A stretch of 64,000 nucleotides of DNA, taken from the NCBI RefSeq assembly GCF_014836665.1, contig NZ_JACSQJ010000006.1, forward strand, positions 1 through 64,000, read 5' to 3'. Source of the DNA: Luteimonas colneyensis. GTDB lineage: Bacteria > Pseudomonadota > Gammaproteobacteria > Xanthomonadales > Xanthomonadaceae. The notes beneath the pieces were generated by a model. The model made no database searches, was not told the origin of the DNA, and saw only the letters and a list, made by a program, of their open reading frames with translations. Below, piece after piece: positions 1 to 10,172 of this stretch (position 1 is the stretch's first letter; the number at the start of each line of letters is the position of its first letter). The translations under genes were made by a program, and so were the position numbers.

Positions 1-243
1 CCCCCTGTGTGCGCGACGGGCCGCGTACACCACCACGGAGCCGACTTGCATCACGACCCAGCTCCGCAAGCATCACTCATCCGTAGCAGAAGCCGATCCA
101 GCATCACGACAGCCAGCTCGACTGCGAGCCTCTTCCCCTCACTTGGGAGAAGAATCTTTTTCAGGTCGTGACGGGCGCGTATCGCCCGGGGCGGGGCGCG
201 GTGCGACAATCCGTCGCTCAACGCACGCTGAGATGGAACCCAC

Positions 244-1158
244 ATGGCCGGCGCCTCCCTGCTCACCCTCCTCGACGACATCGCGACCCTGCTCGACGAC
301 GTCTCGGTCCTGACCAAGGTCGCCGCCAAGAAGACCGCCGGCGTGATCGGCGACGACCTCGCGCTGAACGCGCAGCAGGTCGCCGGGGTCAAGGCGCATC
401 GCGAGCTGCCGGTGATCTGGGGCGTGTTCAAGGGCTCGCTGGTGAACAAGCTGATCCTGGTGCCGGCGGCGCTGCTGATCAGCTGGCTGGCGCCGGTGCT
501 GGTGGTGCCGCTGATGATGGTCGGCGGCGCCTACCTCTGCTACGAGGGCTTCGAGAAGGTGGTGGAGAAGCTCTTCCACGCCAAGGACAAGCCCGATCCC
601 GAGGCGCGTGCCCAGGCCGTGCTGGCCTCGGGCGAAACGCCGGCGGAGATGGAGAAGAAGAAGATCAGGGGCGCGGTGCGCACCGACTTCATCCTGTCGG
701 CGGAGATCATCGTGCTCTCGCTGGCCGTGGTCGCCGACCAGCCGCTGTTGACGCGGGCGACGTCGCTGGCGGTGATCGCGCTGGGCGTGACCGTCCTCAT
801 CTACGGCCTGGTGGCGGCGATCGTGAAGATGGACGACGCCGGGCTGTGGCTGGACAAGCGGCCGGGCACGGTCCTGCCCGCGATCGGGCGCGCGCTGCTG
901 TACGCGGCGCCGTGGCTGATGAAGGCGCTGGGCGTCATCGGCACGATCGCGATGTTCCTGGTCGGCGGCGGCATCTTCGTGCACAACATCGACGCGCTGC
1001 ACCACCTGCTGGAGGTGATGGAGGGCTGGGGGCTGCCGGCCTTCGTCGCCGACACGCTCGCCAGCCTGGTGGTGGGTGTGATCGTCGGCGCGCTCGTGGC
1101 GGGCGGGGTGACGCTGTTCAACCGCGTGCGCGGCAAGTCGCCCGCCGCGGCGCACTGA
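244..1158 (+). CDS. DUF808 family inner-membrane protein (YedI-like)
   Basis: A 304-residue protein starting at the ATG that opens MAGASLLTLLDDIATLLDDV, the usual start of the DUF808 (YedI-like) family. After a soluble amphipathic N-terminus there are several hydrophobic segments, the first at about residues 62-98, then a charged loop (HAKDKPDPEAR, KKKIRGAVRTDF) and further membrane spans, one near 230-250. It ends in a short charged tail. Family members are multi-pass inner-membrane proteins of unknown function. It stands in front of a MurG-like gene with a 9-bp gap, so co-transcription is possible. Family assignment is firm. No function is assigned. Confidence 0.85.
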   Translation: MAGASLLTLLDDIATLLDDVSVLTKVAAKKTAGVIGDDLALNAQQVAGVKAHRELPVIWGVFKGSLVNKLILVPAALLISWLAPVLVVPLMMVGGAYLCYEGFEKVVEKLFHAKDKPDPEARAQAVLASGETPAEMEKKKIRGAVRTDFILSAEIIVLSLAVVADQPLLTRATSLAVIALGVTVLIYGLVAAIVKMDDAGLWLDKRPGTVLPAIGRALLYAAPWLMKALGVIGTIAMFLVGGGIFVHNIDALHHLLEVMEGWGLPAFVADTLASLVVGVIVGALVAGGVTLFNRVRGKSPAAAH

Positions 1159-1167
1159 GGGCCGGGC

Positions 1168-2310
1168 ATGCAGGGCGAGGCAGGGCGCGCGGGCCGCGCC
1201 ACGATCGGGCTGGCCGCGGGTGGCACCGGGGGGCATCTGTTCCCCGCCGAAGCGCTGGCGCGCGAGCTGCAGGCGCGTGGCCACGACGTGGTGCTCTACA
1301 CGGAGGCGCGCGGCGCGCGCTTCACGGGGGCGCTGGAAGGCATCCCGCACCGCGTGCTGCCGGCGCGCAGCCTGGCCGGCGGGCCCGTGGGCAAGCTCGC
1401 GGCCGCGGTGGTGATCGCGCGTGCGGTGCTGGCCGCGCGGGCCGACATGAAGCGTCGCGGCGTGGCGCTGGTCGCGGGCTTCGGTGGCTATCCCAGCTTC
1501 GCGCCGGCGCTCGCCGGCCGCAGCCTCGGGCTGCCGCTGCTGCTGCACGAGCAGGGTTCGCGGCTGAGCATGGCCAACCGCCAGCTGCTGCGCTTCGCCG
1601 ACCGGGTGGCGACCTCGTTCGCCGGCACCGGCGGGGTGGATGCCGCTGCGCAAGGCCGCTTCGTCGAAACCGGCAATCCCGTCCGCGCCACTATCCTCGA
1701 AGCCGCCAGCGCGCCGTACCCGGCGCTCGACGCCGCTGCGCCGCTGCGCCTGCTCGTGGTCGGCGGCAGCCAGGGCGCCGCGGTGTTCGGACGCGTCGTG
1801 CCGCCGGCGCTCGAAGCCCTGCCGGCCGACCTGCGCGCCCGGATCCGGCTGTCGCTGCAGTACCGCGGCGACGATGCCGACGCCGTCGCCACCGGACTCC
1901 GCGCGGCGGGCATCGAGGTCGAGCTGCGGCCCTTCTTCGACGACATGGCCGCGCGCCTGCGCGATGCGCACCTGGTCATCACCCGGGCCGGCGCGACGAC
2001 GATCGCCGACCTGCTGGTGGTGGGCCGTCCGGCGATCGTGGTGCCGATCCCGCAGGGCGGCTCGCGCGACGAGCAGCGCGGCAATGCCGAGGCGCTGGAG
2101 CGGCTCGGTGCCGGCTGGTGCATGCGCGAGGACGATGGCGGTTTCACCGCCCCCGCGCTGGCGGACCGGCTGCAGATGCTGGCGTCGGACGCGTCGATCC
2201 TGCCGGCCGCGGCGGCCGCGGCCGCCCGGCTCGGACGCCCCGACGCGGCCGCGCGCCTGGCCGACGAGGTCGAGGCGATGCTCGCGGCCCGCGCCGGCGC
2301 GACCGGCTGA
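1168..2310 (+). CDS. MurG-like UDP-GlcNAc:undecaprenyl-pyrophosphoryl-MurNAc-pentapeptide transferase
   Basis: A 380-residue GT28 glycosyltransferase. MurG motifs are present in order: AAGGTGGHLFPAEALA (about residues 15-30, nucleotide-sugar/lipid loop), GFGGYPSFAPALA, LLLHEQGSRLSMANR, GNPVR, VVGGSQGA, and ITRAGATTIADL followed by RPAIVVPIPQGGSRDEQRGNAEAL. MurG adds GlcNAc to lipid I at the inner face of the membrane to make lipid II. The usual murG lies in the mra/dcw division cluster. Here the neighbours are a DUF808 gene and a flavoprotein, so this may be a second copy or a relocated gene, possibly with another acceptor. The region uses RAG and the SRDEQ loop rather than the more typical gammaproteobacterial RSGA and QHKDRQQ. 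Class is sure; whether it is the essential MurG is not. Confidence 0.8.
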   Translation: MQGEAGRAGRATIGLAAGGTGGHLFPAEALARELQARGHDVVLYTEARGARFTGALEGIPHRVLPARSLAGGPVGKLAAAVVIARAVLAARADMKRRGVALVAGFGGYPSFAPALAGRSLGLPLLLHEQGSRLSMANRQLLRFADRVATSFAGTGGVDAAAQGRFVETGNPVRATILEAASAPYPALDAAAPLRLLVVGGSQGAAVFGRVVPPALEALPADLRARIRLSLQYRGDDADAVATGLRAAGIEVELRPFFDDMAARLRDAHLVITRAGATTIADLLVVGRPAIVVPIPQGGSRDEQRGNAEALERLGAGWCMREDDGGFTAPALADRLQMLASDASILPAAAAAAARLGRPDAAARLADEVEAMLAARAGATG

Positions 2311-2315
2311 GCGCC

Positions 2316-3932
2316 ATGGCCGTGGTCGACGACGTCATCATCATCGGCGGCGGCCACAACGGCCTCGTCTGCGCCGCCTACCTGGCCGGCGCCGGGCTGA
2401 AGGTCAGGGTGCTGGAGCGTCGCGGCATCGTGGGCGGCGCCGCGGTGACCGAGGAGTTCCATCCCGGCTTCCGCAACTCGGTGGCCAGCTACACGGTGAG
2501 CCTGCTCAACCCGCGCGTGATCGCCGACCTGCGGCTGGCGGAGCACGGGCTGCGCGTGGTCGAACGGCCGTACTCGAACTTCCTGCCGCTGCCCGACGGC
2601 CGCGCCTTCCGCCTGGGCGGCGAGCACGGCCAGGCCGAAGTGGCGACGTGGTCCGCGCGCGACGCGGAGCGGCTGCCGCTCTACTACGCCATGCTCGAGC
2701 GCGTGGTCGCGGTGCTGCGCGAGCTGATGCTGCTGACGCCGCCGAACGTGTCCGACGGCTTCGTGCTCGCCGACTGGCTGGCCTCGGCGGCGGTCGCGCG
2801 GCGCCTGGGCCGGCTCGACATGCGCGGCCGGCGCGACCTGCTCGACCTGTTCACCAAGTCGGCGGGCGACCTCCTCGACGCCTGGTTCGAAAGCGAGCCG
2901 CTGAAGGCGGCGCTGGGCTGGGACTCGGTGGTCGGCAACTTCGCCAGTCCGTACACGCCAGGCAGCGCCTATGTGCTGCTGCACCACGTCTTCGGCGAGG
3001 TCAACGGCCGCCAGGGTGCCTGGGGCCACGCCATCGGCGGCATGGGCGCGATCACGCAGACGATGGCCGCCGAATGCGCCGCGCGCGGCGTCGTGGTCGA
3101 AACCGGCGCCGAGGTCGCGCAGGTGCTGGTCGAAGGTGGCCGCGCGGTGGGCGTGGCGCTGGCCGACGGCCGCACGCTGCGCGCGAGGGCCGTGGCCGGC
3201 AACGTCAATCCGAAGCTGCTGTACACGGCGCTGGTGCCGCGCGAACACCTGGACGAGGACACCGCGCAGCGCTTCGAGCGCTACCGCTGCGGCTCCGGGA
3301 CCTTCCGCATGAACGTGGCGCTGTCGGAGCTGCCCGACTTCATCGCCGCCCCCGGCACCTCGCTGCAGCCGCACCACCAGAGCGGCATCCTGGTGGGGCA
3401 CTCGCTGCGCTATTTCGAGCAGGCCTACTTCGACGCGAAGTCGAAGCAGCACAACCCCGGCTGGGCACGCGCGCCGATCGTCGAGCTGGTGATTTCGTCC
3501 ACCCTCGACGACACCCTGGCCCCGCCCGGCGCCCATGTCGCCAGCCTGTTCTGCCAGCACGTGCATCCGCAGGTGGACGGCGGCTGGGACGCGCACCGGG
3601 ACACGGTGGCGCGGCTGATGATCGAGACGGTGGATGCGGTGGCACCGAACTTCCGCGCCAGCGTGCTCGGCTACGAAGCGCTGTCGCCGCTCGACCTCGA
3701 GCGGCGGTTCGGGCTGCTGGGCGGGGACATCTTCCACGGCGCCCTCGGGCTGGACCAGCTGTTCTCGGCGCGGCCGGTGCTGGGCCAGGGCAACTACCGC
3801 GGCGCGCTTCCGGGGCTGTACCTGTGCGGTTCGGGCACGCATCCCGGCGGCGGCGTCACCGGGCTGCCGGGCCGGAACGCCGCGCGCGAGATCGCCCGCG
3901 ACCTCGGGCGGAAGCTGTCCGCCGGCACTTGA
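2316..3932 (+). CDS. Phytoene desaturase-type FAD-dependent oxidoreductase (PYROXD2-like)
   Basis: A 538-residue flavoprotein that starts 5 bp after the murG-like stop. The N-terminus has the dinucleotide-binding signature [21 protein letters not shown] followed by a basic patch and [13 protein letters not shown]. The C-terminus has the FAD-contacting block [26 protein letters not shown]. These features match the NAD(P)/FAD-dependent CrtI/PYROXD2 branch rather than amine oxidases. No carotenoid genes lie nearby, so a carotenoid desaturase role is not supported and the substrate is unknown. The C-terminus is complete and is followed by an intergenic region with a strong terminator. Confidence 0.8.
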   Translation: MAVVDDVIIIGGGHNGLVCAAYLAGAGLKVRVLERRGIVGGAAVTEEFHPGFRNSVASYTVSLLNPRVIADLRLAEHGLRVVERPYSNFLPLPDGRAFRLGGEHGQAEVATWSARDAERLPLYYAMLERVVAVLRELMLLTPPNVSDGFVLADWLASAAVARRLGRLDMRGRRDLLDLFTKSAGDLLDAWFESEPLKAALGWDSVVGNFASPYTPGSAYVLLHHVFGEVNGRQGAWGHAIGGMGAITQTMAAECAARGVVVETGAEVAQVLVEGGRAVGVALADGRTLRARAVAGNVNPKLLYTALVPREHLDEDTAQRFERYRCGSGTFRMNVALSELPDFIAAPGTSLQPHHQSGILVGHSLRYFEQAYFDAKSKQHNPGWARAPIVELVISSTLDDTLAPPGAHVASLFCQHVHPQVDGGWDAHRDTVARLMIETVDAVAPNFRASVLGYEALSPLDLERRFGLLGGDIFHGALGLDQLFSARPVLGQGNYRGALPGLYLCGSGTHPGGGVTGLPGRNAAREIARDLGRKLSAGT

Positions 3933-3986
3933 CACATCCTGTACCCGCAAGTCCTGTTTTGCGGTGCAGCGTGCAAGTTGCATAAC

Positions 3987-4066
3987 GCTTCCTTCACGAT
4001 CGACCCGCACCCGACGTGGGGGAGGGAGCAAAGCCCGGAACGGTCCGCCGTTTCGGGCTTTTTTTT
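3987..4066 (+). ncRNA. Candidate small RNA between the flavoprotein gene and glnE
   Basis: The gap contains a plausible promoter: TTGCGG at 3959-3964 and CATAAC at 3981-3986, 16 bp apart. A segment of roughly 75-80 nt follows. It has a G-rich stretch (GTGGGGGAGGGAG near 4015-4028) and ends at the strong intrinsic terminator at 4031-4066. No open frame or ribosome-binding site is seen. The arrangement fits either a free-standing sRNA or simply the long 3' end of the upstream transcript. No known family was recognised. The 5' end is a guess. Confidence 0.3.
4031..4066 (+). terminator. Rho-independent terminator before glnE
   Basis: AAGCCCGGAA (4031-4040) pairs with TTTCGGGCTT (4051-4060) with a single G-U pair, around a 10-nt loop, and runs into a T tract to 4066. 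It ends the upstream transcript and insulates glnE. Confidence 0.85.
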
Positions 4067-4104
4067 ACCCCGGAGTTTTCCGCCCCGCCTGCCACAATCC
4101 CGGC

Positions 4105-6927
4105 ATGACGACTTCCCTGGACCAGCCCGGCGCAGGCGACGTGCCTGCCGCGCTCGATGCCCACGTGGCCCGCCAGCTCGCGCGCCTGCCGGACGCCGCC
4201 GTCGCCGCCGGCGGCGACACGCTGCGGCGCGTGGCGGTGGCCAGCGACTTTGCGATCGAGGTGTTTGCGCGCCAGCCGGACGTCCTGGCCGCGCTGCTCG
4301 ACGATGCCGATGCGCCCCTGCCGCCGCCGCGACTCGATCCCGCGGCGCCGGACGCCTGGCCCGGGCTGCTGCGGCGCTGGCGCAGCGCCTGCTCCGCGCG
4401 CCTGGTCTGGCGCGACCTCGCCGGCCTGGACGACGTGGCCGCGACGCTGGAGGGCAGTACCCGGCTGGCGGAGGACTGCCTCGGGCTCGCGCTGGACGCG
4501 CTGGAAGCGGAGTTTTCCGGCCGCCACGGCGTCGTCCGCGACTCGGCCGGGGCGCCGGTGCGGCTGGTGGTGTTCGCGCTCGGCAAGCTCGGCGGCGGCG
4601 AGCTGAACTTCAGCTCCGACATCGACCTCGTCTATGCCTACGATTCCGCCGGCGAAAGCGACGGCGCGCGCCCGCTGGCGGCAGAGGAGTACTTCGCCCG
4701 CCTGGGCCGCGCGCTGGCGAAGCTGCTCGACGAACCCACGGCCGACGGCTTCTGCCATCGCGTCGACCTGCGCCTGCGTCCGTTCGGCAACGCCGGGCGC
4801 GTGGCGCTGAGCTTCGCGGCGATGGAGCAGTACTTCCAGCGCGAGGGTCGCGACTGGGAGCGCTACGCCTGGCAGAAGGCGCGCCCGGTGGCCGGCGACC
4901 GCGAGGCCGGCGAGCGCTTCCTCGCGTCGCTGCGGCCCTTCGTCTATCGCCGCTACCTCGACTACGGCGCGCTCGCCGGGCTGCGCGAAATGAAGGCCGC
5001 GATCGCCGCCGAAGTCGCGCGCAAGGAGCTGGCCGACGACATCAAGCGCGGGCCGGGCGGCATCCGCGAGATCGAATTCCTGGTGCAGGCGCTGCAGCTG
5101 GTGCGCGCCGGACGCGAGCCCGCCCTGCGTGGACGACGGTTGCTGCCGATGCTCGAAGCGCTGCGCGAGGCGCGGCAGGTGACGCAGGAAGCGGCCGCCG
5201 GACTGGCCGACGCCTATCGGGTCCTGCGCCGGCTCGAGAACCGCCTGCAGATGCTGCGCGACGCGCAGACCCACGTGCTGCCCGACGCGCCGCTCGATCG
5301 CCTGCGCATCGCCCGCGGCCTGGGGCATGCCGACTGGGACGCGCTGGCGTCGGAGCTGGCGCCGGTACGCGCCCGCGTGGCGACGGAGTTCGGGGCACTG
5401 CTGTCCCAGCGCGACGAGGCACGCGCCGATGTCGACGGCGACATCGCGGGCTACTGGCGCGCGCTGCCCGAAGGCGGAGATGCCGCCGTGCTGGCCGCGG
5501 CCGGCTTCGGCGATCCCGGCGACGTCGATGCCGCACTGCGCGACTTCGCGCGCTCGCCCAGCGTGCGCGACCTGTCCGACGCCGCGCGCGCGCGCCTGGA
5601 CCGGGTGATGCCGGTGATGCTGCAGGCCAGCGCGCCGGCCGACCGCCCGCTGCAGGCCATGCGAAGGCTGCTGGCGCTGCTGCACAACATCCTGCGCCGG
5701 GCCAGCTACCTGGCGCTCCTCGACGAGCAGCCGGCGGCCCTCGCGCGGCTGACCGGCCTGGTCACCCGCAGCGCCTTCCTCGCCGAGCGCGTGGCGGCGC
5801 ATCCGCTGCTGCTGGACGAGCTGCTCGACCTGCGCGTGGAGGGCCCGATGCCCGGCCGCGGCCAGATCCACGCGGCCTGCAGCGCGGCGCTGCAGCGCGA
5901 CGACATCGAGGGCGCACTGTTCGCCCTCAACGAGACCCGCCAGGCGCTGAGCTTCCGGATCGCCCTGGCCACGCTCGACGGCCGCCTCGCCGCCGTCGAC
6001 AGCGCGCGCCAGCTGGCCTGGCTGGCCGACGGCGTGGTCGGCGTGGTGGTGGAGCTGGCGCGGCGGGAGATGCAGGCCGCGCACGGCGTGGTGCCGGACG
6101 CGCCGTTCGCGGTGATCGGCTACGGCAGCCTGGGTGGCGAGGAGCTCGGCATCGGCTCCGACCTCGACCTGGTGTTCCTGTACGACGCGGCGACCGACGC
6201 GCAGTCCGATGGCCCACGGCCGCTGGAGGCGCAGCGCTGGTTCGCGCGCCTGGCGCAGAAGATCGTGCTCCTGCTCGGGACCACGACCGGCGCCGGCCGC
6301 CTGTATGAGGTCGACGTGCGCCTGCGCCCGGACGGCGGCAGCGGACTGCTGGTGTCGTCGCTGTCGGCCTACGGCGAGTACCAGCGCGAGCGCGCCTGGA
6401 CCTGGGAGCACCAGGCGCTGGTGCGCGCGCGCTGCGTCGCCGGCGACGACGGCCTGCATGCCGCCTTCGAAGGGGTGCGTGCCGCCGCACTGGGGCGCCC
6501 GCGCGATCCGGCCGCGCTTGCGGCCGACGTGGCGGGCATGCGCGCGCGCATGCGCTCGAGCCTCGACCGCGGCAGCGAGGGCATGTTCGACCTCAAGCAG
6601 GGGGAAGGCGGGCTGGTGGACCTGGAGTTCCTGCTGCAGGCGCTGGTGTTGGGACATGCCGCGACGCACCCGGCCCTGCTGGAGCCGCGTGACACGCGCG
6701 GGCTGATCGCCGCCGGCCGCGGGACCGGCCTGCTCGACGCCGGCACCGCCTCCGCGCTGCAGGACGCGCACGCCGCGCTGGTGGCGCTGGGCCTGGCGCA
6801 TACCCTCGACCGCCGCGCACGGATCGTGCCGCACGGCGAGGCGCTGGACGCCGCCCGTGCAGCCATCACCACCGCGCTGCGCGCCGCCGGGCTGGACGCC
6901 ACCATTCCCGACCCCGCACCCCTGTAG
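4105..6927 (+). CDS. glnE: Bifunctional glutamine synthetase adenylyltransferase/adenylyl-removing enzyme
   Basis: A 940-residue protein, close to the usual length of about 945. It has the two nucleotidyltransferase domains of GlnE. The N-terminal deadenylase half carries [21 protein letters not shown] near residue 161, and the C-terminal adenylylating half carries [23 protein letters not shown] near residue 673. Each is linked to a PII-responsive helical region ([17 protein letters not shown] and the matching [17 protein letters not shown]). It adds AMP to, or removes AMP from, glutamine synthetase according to nitrogen status. CACAAT lies only six bases before the ATG, so a very short or leaderless transcript is possible. 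The TAG stop codon lies inside the GTAG tip of a REP palindrome. Confidence 0.97.
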   Translation: MTTSLDQPGAGDVPAALDAHVARQLARLPDAAVAAGGDTLRRVAVASDFAIEVFARQPDVLAALLDDADAPLPPPRLDPAAPDAWPGLLRRWRSACSARLVWRDLAGLDDVAATLEGSTRLAEDCLGLALDALEAEFSGRHGVVRDSAGAPVRLVVFALGKLGGGELNFSSDIDLVYAYDSAGESDGARPLAAEEYFARLGRALAKLLDEPTADGFCHRVDLRLRPFGNAGRVALSFAAMEQYFQREGRDWERYAWQKARPVAGDREAGERFLASLRPFVYRRYLDYGALAGLREMKAAIAAEVARKELADDIKRGPGGIREIEFLVQALQLVRAGREPALRGRRLLPMLEALREARQVTQEAAAGLADAYRVLRRLENRLQMLRDAQTHVLPDAPLDRLRIARGLGHADWDALASELAPVRARVATEFGALLSQRDEARADVDGDIAGYWRALPEGGDAAVLAAAGFGDPGDVDAALRDFARSPSVRDLSDAARARLDRVMPVMLQASAPADRPLQAMRRLLALLHNILRRASYLALLDEQPAALARLTGLVTRSAFLAERVAAHPLLLDELLDLRVEGPMPGRGQIHAACSAALQRDDIEGALFALNETRQALSFRIALATLDGRLAAVDSARQLAWLADGVVGVVVELARREMQAAHGVVPDAPFAVIGYGSLGGEELGIGSDLDLVFLYDAATDAQSDGPRPLEAQRWFARLAQKIVLLLGTTTGAGRLYEVDVRLRPDGGSGLLVSSLSAYGEYQRERAWTWEHQALVRARCVAGDDGLHAAFEGVRAAALGRPRDPAALAADVAGMRARMRSSLDRGSEGMFDLKQGEGGLVDLEFLLQALVLGHAATHPALLEPRDTRGLIAAGRGTGLLDAGTASALQDAHAALVALGLAHTLDRRARIVPHGEALDAARAAITTALRAAGLDATIPDPAPL

Positions 6928-7021
6928 GAGCAGCTACAGCTGCGACCGGTTCCTGCGAGGACTGCGCCGCACTATGCACCGTGCGCTGCAGAGCGGTCGC
7001 AGCTGTAGCTGCTCCTACAGG
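6921..7021. repeat. GTAG-type REP pair between glnE and purC
   Basis: A perfect 28-nt inverted repeat: arm 1 at 6921-6948 (begins CCTGTAGGAGCAGC) and arm 2 at 6994-7021 (its exact reverse complement), with a 45-nt spacer. Each arm is itself a palindrome around AGCTACAGCT/AGCTGTAGCT, with a GTAG tetranucleotide at its end. This matches the REP dimers known in Stenotrophomonas (SMAG elements) and relatives. It lies between convergent genes, contains the glnE stop codon, and could act as a bidirectional terminator or mRNA stabiliser. The same arm occurs at 21098-21167, with a variant at 30059-30137. Confidence 0.9.
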
Positions 7022-7047
7022 ACGGGGGCGAGGGCGGCGCCTGGGTG

Positions 7048-7986
7048 TCAGTCGGCCTTGTCGCCGGCGTCGATGGCGATGCCGGCCAGGCGCTGCAGCG
7101 CTTCGGCGTACTTGGCGCGCGTGCGTTCGATCACGTCGGGCGGCAGGCGCGGGCCGGGCGCGGTCTTGTCCCAGTCCTGCGTCTCCAGCCAGTCGCGGAC
7201 GAACTGCTTGTCGTAGCTCGGCGGGCTGGTGCCGACTTCGTAGGCGTCGGCCGGCCAGTAGCGCGAGGAGTCCGGCGTCAGCATCTCGTCCATCACGTAC
7301 AGGCGGCCGTCGGCATCGGTGCCGAACTCGAACTTGGTGTCGGCGAGGATGATGCCGCGTTCGGCCGCATACCCGGCGGCGAACGCGTACAGGCGCAGGG
7401 TGGCGTCGCGCACCTGCTCGGCCAGCTCGGCGCCGATGGTGCGCACCATGGTGTCGAAGTCGATGTTCTCGTCGTGGTCGCCGACGGCGGCCTTGGTCGA
7501 GGGCGTGAAGATCGGCTGCGGCAGCTGCTCCGCCTGGCGCAGGCCGTCGGGCAGCGCGATGCCGCTGACCCGCCCGGTGCGCTGGTAGTCCTTCCAGCCG
7601 CTGCCGATGAGGTAGCCGCGGGCGATGGCCTCCACCGGAACCGGCTTCAGCCGGCGGGTCACCACCGAGCGCAGCCGGTAGGGCGCGGGATCCACGCCGG
7701 CCGGCAGCACCGAGGCCACGTCGATGCCGGTGAGGTGGTTGCGCACCAGGTGTTCCGTGCGGTCGAACCAGAAGTTGGAGACCTGGCAGAGCATCTCGCC
7801 CTTGCCGGGGATCGGGTCGGGCAGCACGACGTCGAAGGCGCTGAGGCGGTCGGTCGCCACCATCAGCAGCAGCGGGCCGAACTCCCCGGGGCCGGAGCCG
7901 GGCGGAAGCGCGTAGACGTCGCGGACCTTGCCGCGGTGGAGCAGTTCGAGCCCGGGAAGATGGGCTTCGAGCAGGGTCGTTGCCAT
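7048..7986 (-). CDS. purC: Phosphoribosylaminoimidazole-succinocarboxamide (SAICAR) synthase
   Basis: A 312-residue SAICAR synthase of the longer, yeast-ADE1-like form. The start opens [27 protein letters not shown] and contains the [10 protein letters not shown]-site motif. Later blocks include [18 protein letters not shown], the catalytic-region [10 protein letters not shown], and [12 protein letters not shown] near the C-terminus. The enzyme joins CAIR and aspartate using ATP in purine synthesis. It converges with glnE across the REP pair. The start codon lies about 80 bp from the divergent J-domain gene, so the two genes share an upstream region. Confidence 0.97.
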   Translation of the reverse strand: MATTLLEAHLPGLELLHRGKVRDVYALPPGSGPGEFGPLLLMVATDRLSAFDVVLPDPIPGKGEMLCQVSNFWFDRTEHLVRNHLTGIDVASVLPAGVDPAPYRLRSVVTRRLKPVPVEAIARGYLIGSGWKDYQRTGRVSGIALPDGLRQAEQLPQPIFTPSTKAAVGDHDENIDFDTMVRTIGAELAEQVRDATLRLYAFAAGYAAERGIILADTKFEFGTDADGRLYVMDEMLTPDSSRYWPADAYEVGTSPPSYDKQFVRDWLETQDWDKTAPGPRLPPDVIERTRAKYAEALQRLAGIAIDAGDKAD

Positions 7987-8065
7987 GGGTCGTCTTGGAG
8001 CCGTCGGGGGGGCATTGTAGCGATGCACGGCCGCGCGTGCGGGCGGCCACGGTAGAATCGCGCGC

Positions 8066-8395
8066 ATGAAGCGCTGGTATGGAAAGGTCCTGGGATTCAT
8101 CGCCGGCTGGCTGCTGATGCGGCATCCGGCGGGCGGCCTGATCGGGCTGCTGATCGGGCATGCCTTCGACAGCGACTGGTTCCGGGTCGCGGCCAACGAC
8201 GCCTACGCCGTGCTGGGCGTGGAGCGCGACGCCAGCGACACCGAGATCGACCTTGCCTACCGGCGGCTGATCGCGCAGGTCCACCCGGACCGCATGGCCG
8301 GTGCCGCGCCCGAACTGCTCGAACAGGCGCAGAAGCGCGCCGCCGACATCAACCGCGCCTACGACCGCATCCGCAAGAAGCGCGGCCGCCGCTAG
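8066..8395 (+). CDS. Small membrane-anchored J-domain protein (DjlA-like)
   Basis: A 109-residue protein. A hydrophobic N-terminus ([27 protein letters not shown], written here as residues about 8-34) resembles the glycine-rich membrane anchor of DjlA. It is followed directly by a J domain with [23 protein letters not shown] and the diagnostic HPD (VHPDRMAG), ending in a basic tail. J domains stimulate the ATPase of DnaK/Hsp70, so this is probably a membrane-tethered co-chaperone. The central TerB-like domain of full-length DjlA is absent. TAGAAT stands seven bases before the ATG, so the mRNA may be nearly leaderless. Confidence 0.85.
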   Translation: MKRWYGKVLGFIAGWLLMRHPAGGLIGLLIGHAFDSDWFRVAANDAYAVLGVERDASDTEIDLAYRRLIAQVHPDRMAGAAPELLEQAQKRAADINRAYDRIRKKRGRR

Positions 8396-8488
8396 CGCCG
8401 CGCGCCTGTCCGGCCGATGGCCACGGGCGCCCCGCGCCCGGGCGGTGCCGGTGCCACCCTCCACCGTTTCCCAACGCGAGCCCCCGCC

Positions 8489-9172
8489 ATGCAGCCCACC
8501 GTCATCGCCCCCTCCATCCTCTCGGCGGACTTCGCCCGGCTCGGCGAGGAGGTCGACCACGTGCTGGCCGCCGGCGCCGACTGGGTGCACTTCGACGTGA
8601 TGGACAACCACTACGTGCCCAACCTCACCATCGGCCCGCTGGTGTGCAGCGCGCTGAGGAAGCACGGCGTGACCGCGCCGATCGACGTGCACCTGATGGT
8701 GTCGCCGGTGGACCGCATCGTCGGCGACTTCGCCGAGGCCGGCGCGACGCTGATCAGCTTCCACCCCGAAGCGAGCGGCCACGTCCACCGCACGATCCAG
8801 CTGATCCGCTCCGCCGGCTGCCAGCCGGGCCTGGTGCTCAACCCGGCGACGCCGGTCGAGGTGCTGGACTACGTGCTCGACGAGCTCGACCTGGTGCTGC
8901 TGATGTCGGTCAACCCGGGCTTCGGCGGCCAGGCCTTCATCCCCTCGGCGCTGGACAAGCTGCGGAAGGTGCGCGAGCGCATCGACGCCAGCGGGCGCGC
9001 CGTACGGCTGGAGATCGACGGCGGGGTGAAGCCGGACAACATCGGCGCGATCGCGGCCGCTGGCGCCGATACCTTCGTCGCGGGCTCGGCGATCTTCGGC
9101 CAGCCGGACTATGCCGACGTGGTGTCGCGGATGCGTCGTGAAGTGGCCCGCGCCTGCGGCGGCGCGCCGTGA
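8489..9172 (+). CDS. rpe: Ribulose-phosphate 3-epimerase
   Basis: A 227-residue TIM-barrel enzyme of the expected length. It has the N-terminal [17 protein letters not shown], the metal/substrate segment [27 protein letters not shown], the loop [14 protein letters not shown], and the phosphate-binding [11 protein letters not shown] and [11 protein letters not shown]. It interconverts ribulose 5-phosphate and xylulose 5-phosphate in the pentose phosphate pathway. The ATG at 8489 is chosen because family members start there. An in-frame upstream ATG would only add non-homologous residues. A YegS-like gene and trpE follow on the same strand. Confidence 0.96.
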   Translation: MQPTVIAPSILSADFARLGEEVDHVLAAGADWVHFDVMDNHYVPNLTIGPLVCSALRKHGVTAPIDVHLMVSPVDRIVGDFAEAGATLISFHPEASGHVHRTIQLIRSAGCQPGLVLNPATPVEVLDYVLDELDLVLLMSVNPGFGGQAFIPSALDKLRKVRERIDASGRAVRLEIDGGVKPDNIGAIAAAGADTFVAGSAIFGQPDYADVVSRMRREVARACGGAP

Positions 9173-9209
9173 GGCCCGGCGGAGACCGCGGCCGCGGCGA
9201 CGGGGCGGC

Positions 9210-10172
9210 ATGAGCGCGCCCCGCTGGCTGCTGGTGATCAACGGCAAGGCCGCGGGCGACGACGCCCTGCGCGGGGCCGTGGTCGCGATGCGCGACCGCG
9301 GCGTGCATGTCGACGTGCGCGTGACCTGGGAACCCGGCGACGGCGCGCGCGAAGTGGACGAGGCGATCGCGGCGGGCGTCGACGCCGTGATCGCCGCCGG
9401 TGGCGACGGCACCCTGAGCGAGGTCGCGACCGCGCTCGCCGGCCGCGACGCCGGCCCCGGCGAGCTGCCCACGCTCGGGCTGGTGCCGATGGGCACCGCC
9501 AATGATTTCGCCTCGGCCGCCGGTCTCCCGGACGCGCCGCTGGCCGCGCTCGAACTGGTGCTGTCGCAGCCGGCGCGCGCCATCGACCTGCTGCGGCTTC
9601 AGAGCGAGGACGGCACGCACTGGGCCGCCAACCTCGCCAGCGGCGGCTTCGGCACCCAGGTCACGCTGGACACCGACGAAGGCCTGAAGAAGCTGCTCGG
9701 CGGGCTGGCCTACCTCGTCACCGGCCTCGCGCGGCTGGGACGCATCGACCCGATCGAGGCGCGGATCAGCGGGCCGGACTTCGGCTGGCGCGGCGGGTTC
9801 ATCGCGCTGGGCATCGGCAACGGTCGCCAGGCCGGCGGTGGCCAGGCGCTGTGCCCGGACGCCCGGATCGACGACGGGCTGCTCGACCTCACCATCGTTC
9901 CCGGCCTCGAGGGCGAGGTCGGCGCCACCCTCGGCACGGTGCTGGCGGAGGGTCGCCACGCCGCGTTGGACCGCGTCGCCGTGCGCGCGCGCCTGCCGTG
10001 GATCGAGATCGAAGCCGACGCGCCGATGGTGCTCAACCTCGACGGCGAGCCGGTGGAAGGCCGCCGCTTCCGCGCCGAAGCGGTCGCCGGCCGCCTGCGC
10101 ATGCACCTGCCGGACGACTGCGCGCTGCTGTCCCCCGGCGACGCCGATCCATCGCACACGGAGCCACGATGA
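9210..10172 (+). CDS. YegS-like lipid kinase (diacylglycerol kinase catalytic domain)
   Basis: A 320-residue protein of the DAGK_cat superfamily. The nucleotide-binding loop [15 protein letters not shown] (near residues 60-75), the block [19 protein letters not shown], and the C-terminal metal/phosphate region ([18 protein letters not shown], then [13 protein letters not shown]) follow the YegS pattern. YegS is a soluble lipid kinase that phosphorylates phosphatidylglycerol in vitro; the physiological substrate is unclear. It starts 37 bp after rpe, and its stop overlaps the trpE start by ATGA, so it is translationally coupled to trpE. Confidence 0.92.
   Translation: MSAPRWLLVINGKAAGDDALRGAVVAMRDRGVHVDVRVTWEPGDGAREVDEAIAAGVDAVIAAGGDGTLSEVATALAGRDAGPGELPTLGLVPMGTANDFASAAGLPDAPLAALELVLSQPARAIDLLRLQSEDGTHWAANLASGGFGTQVTLDTDEGLKKLLGGLAYLVTGLARLGRIDPIEARISGPDFGWRGGFIALGIGNGRQAGGGQALCPDARIDDGLLDLTIVPGLEGEVGATLGTVLAEGRHAALDRVAVRARLPWIEIEADAPMVLNLDGEPVEGRRFRAEAVAGRLRMHLPDDCALLSPGDADPSHTEPR

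Noticed and set aside
51..449. Small minus-strand gene at the left edge
   Set aside because: It mostly opposes the DUF808 gene, and the part outside it (51-243) shows no homology I recognise. Nothing else is seen in bases 1-243.
2316..3932. Carotenoid phytoene desaturase crtI
   Set aside because: No phytoene synthase or other carotenoid gene nearby, and the sequence pattern fits the broader PYROXD2-like group.
1488..4031. Very long open frame on the minus strand opposite murG and the flavoprotein gene
   Set aside because: Arg/Gln/His-rich, low-complexity translation with no domains. It is the antisense shadow typical of GC-rich genes.
3994..6834. 946-codon minus-strand open frame across glnE
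   Set aside because: Antisense frame of a clearly real gene; its translation has no recognisable motif and is His/Gln/Ala-biased.
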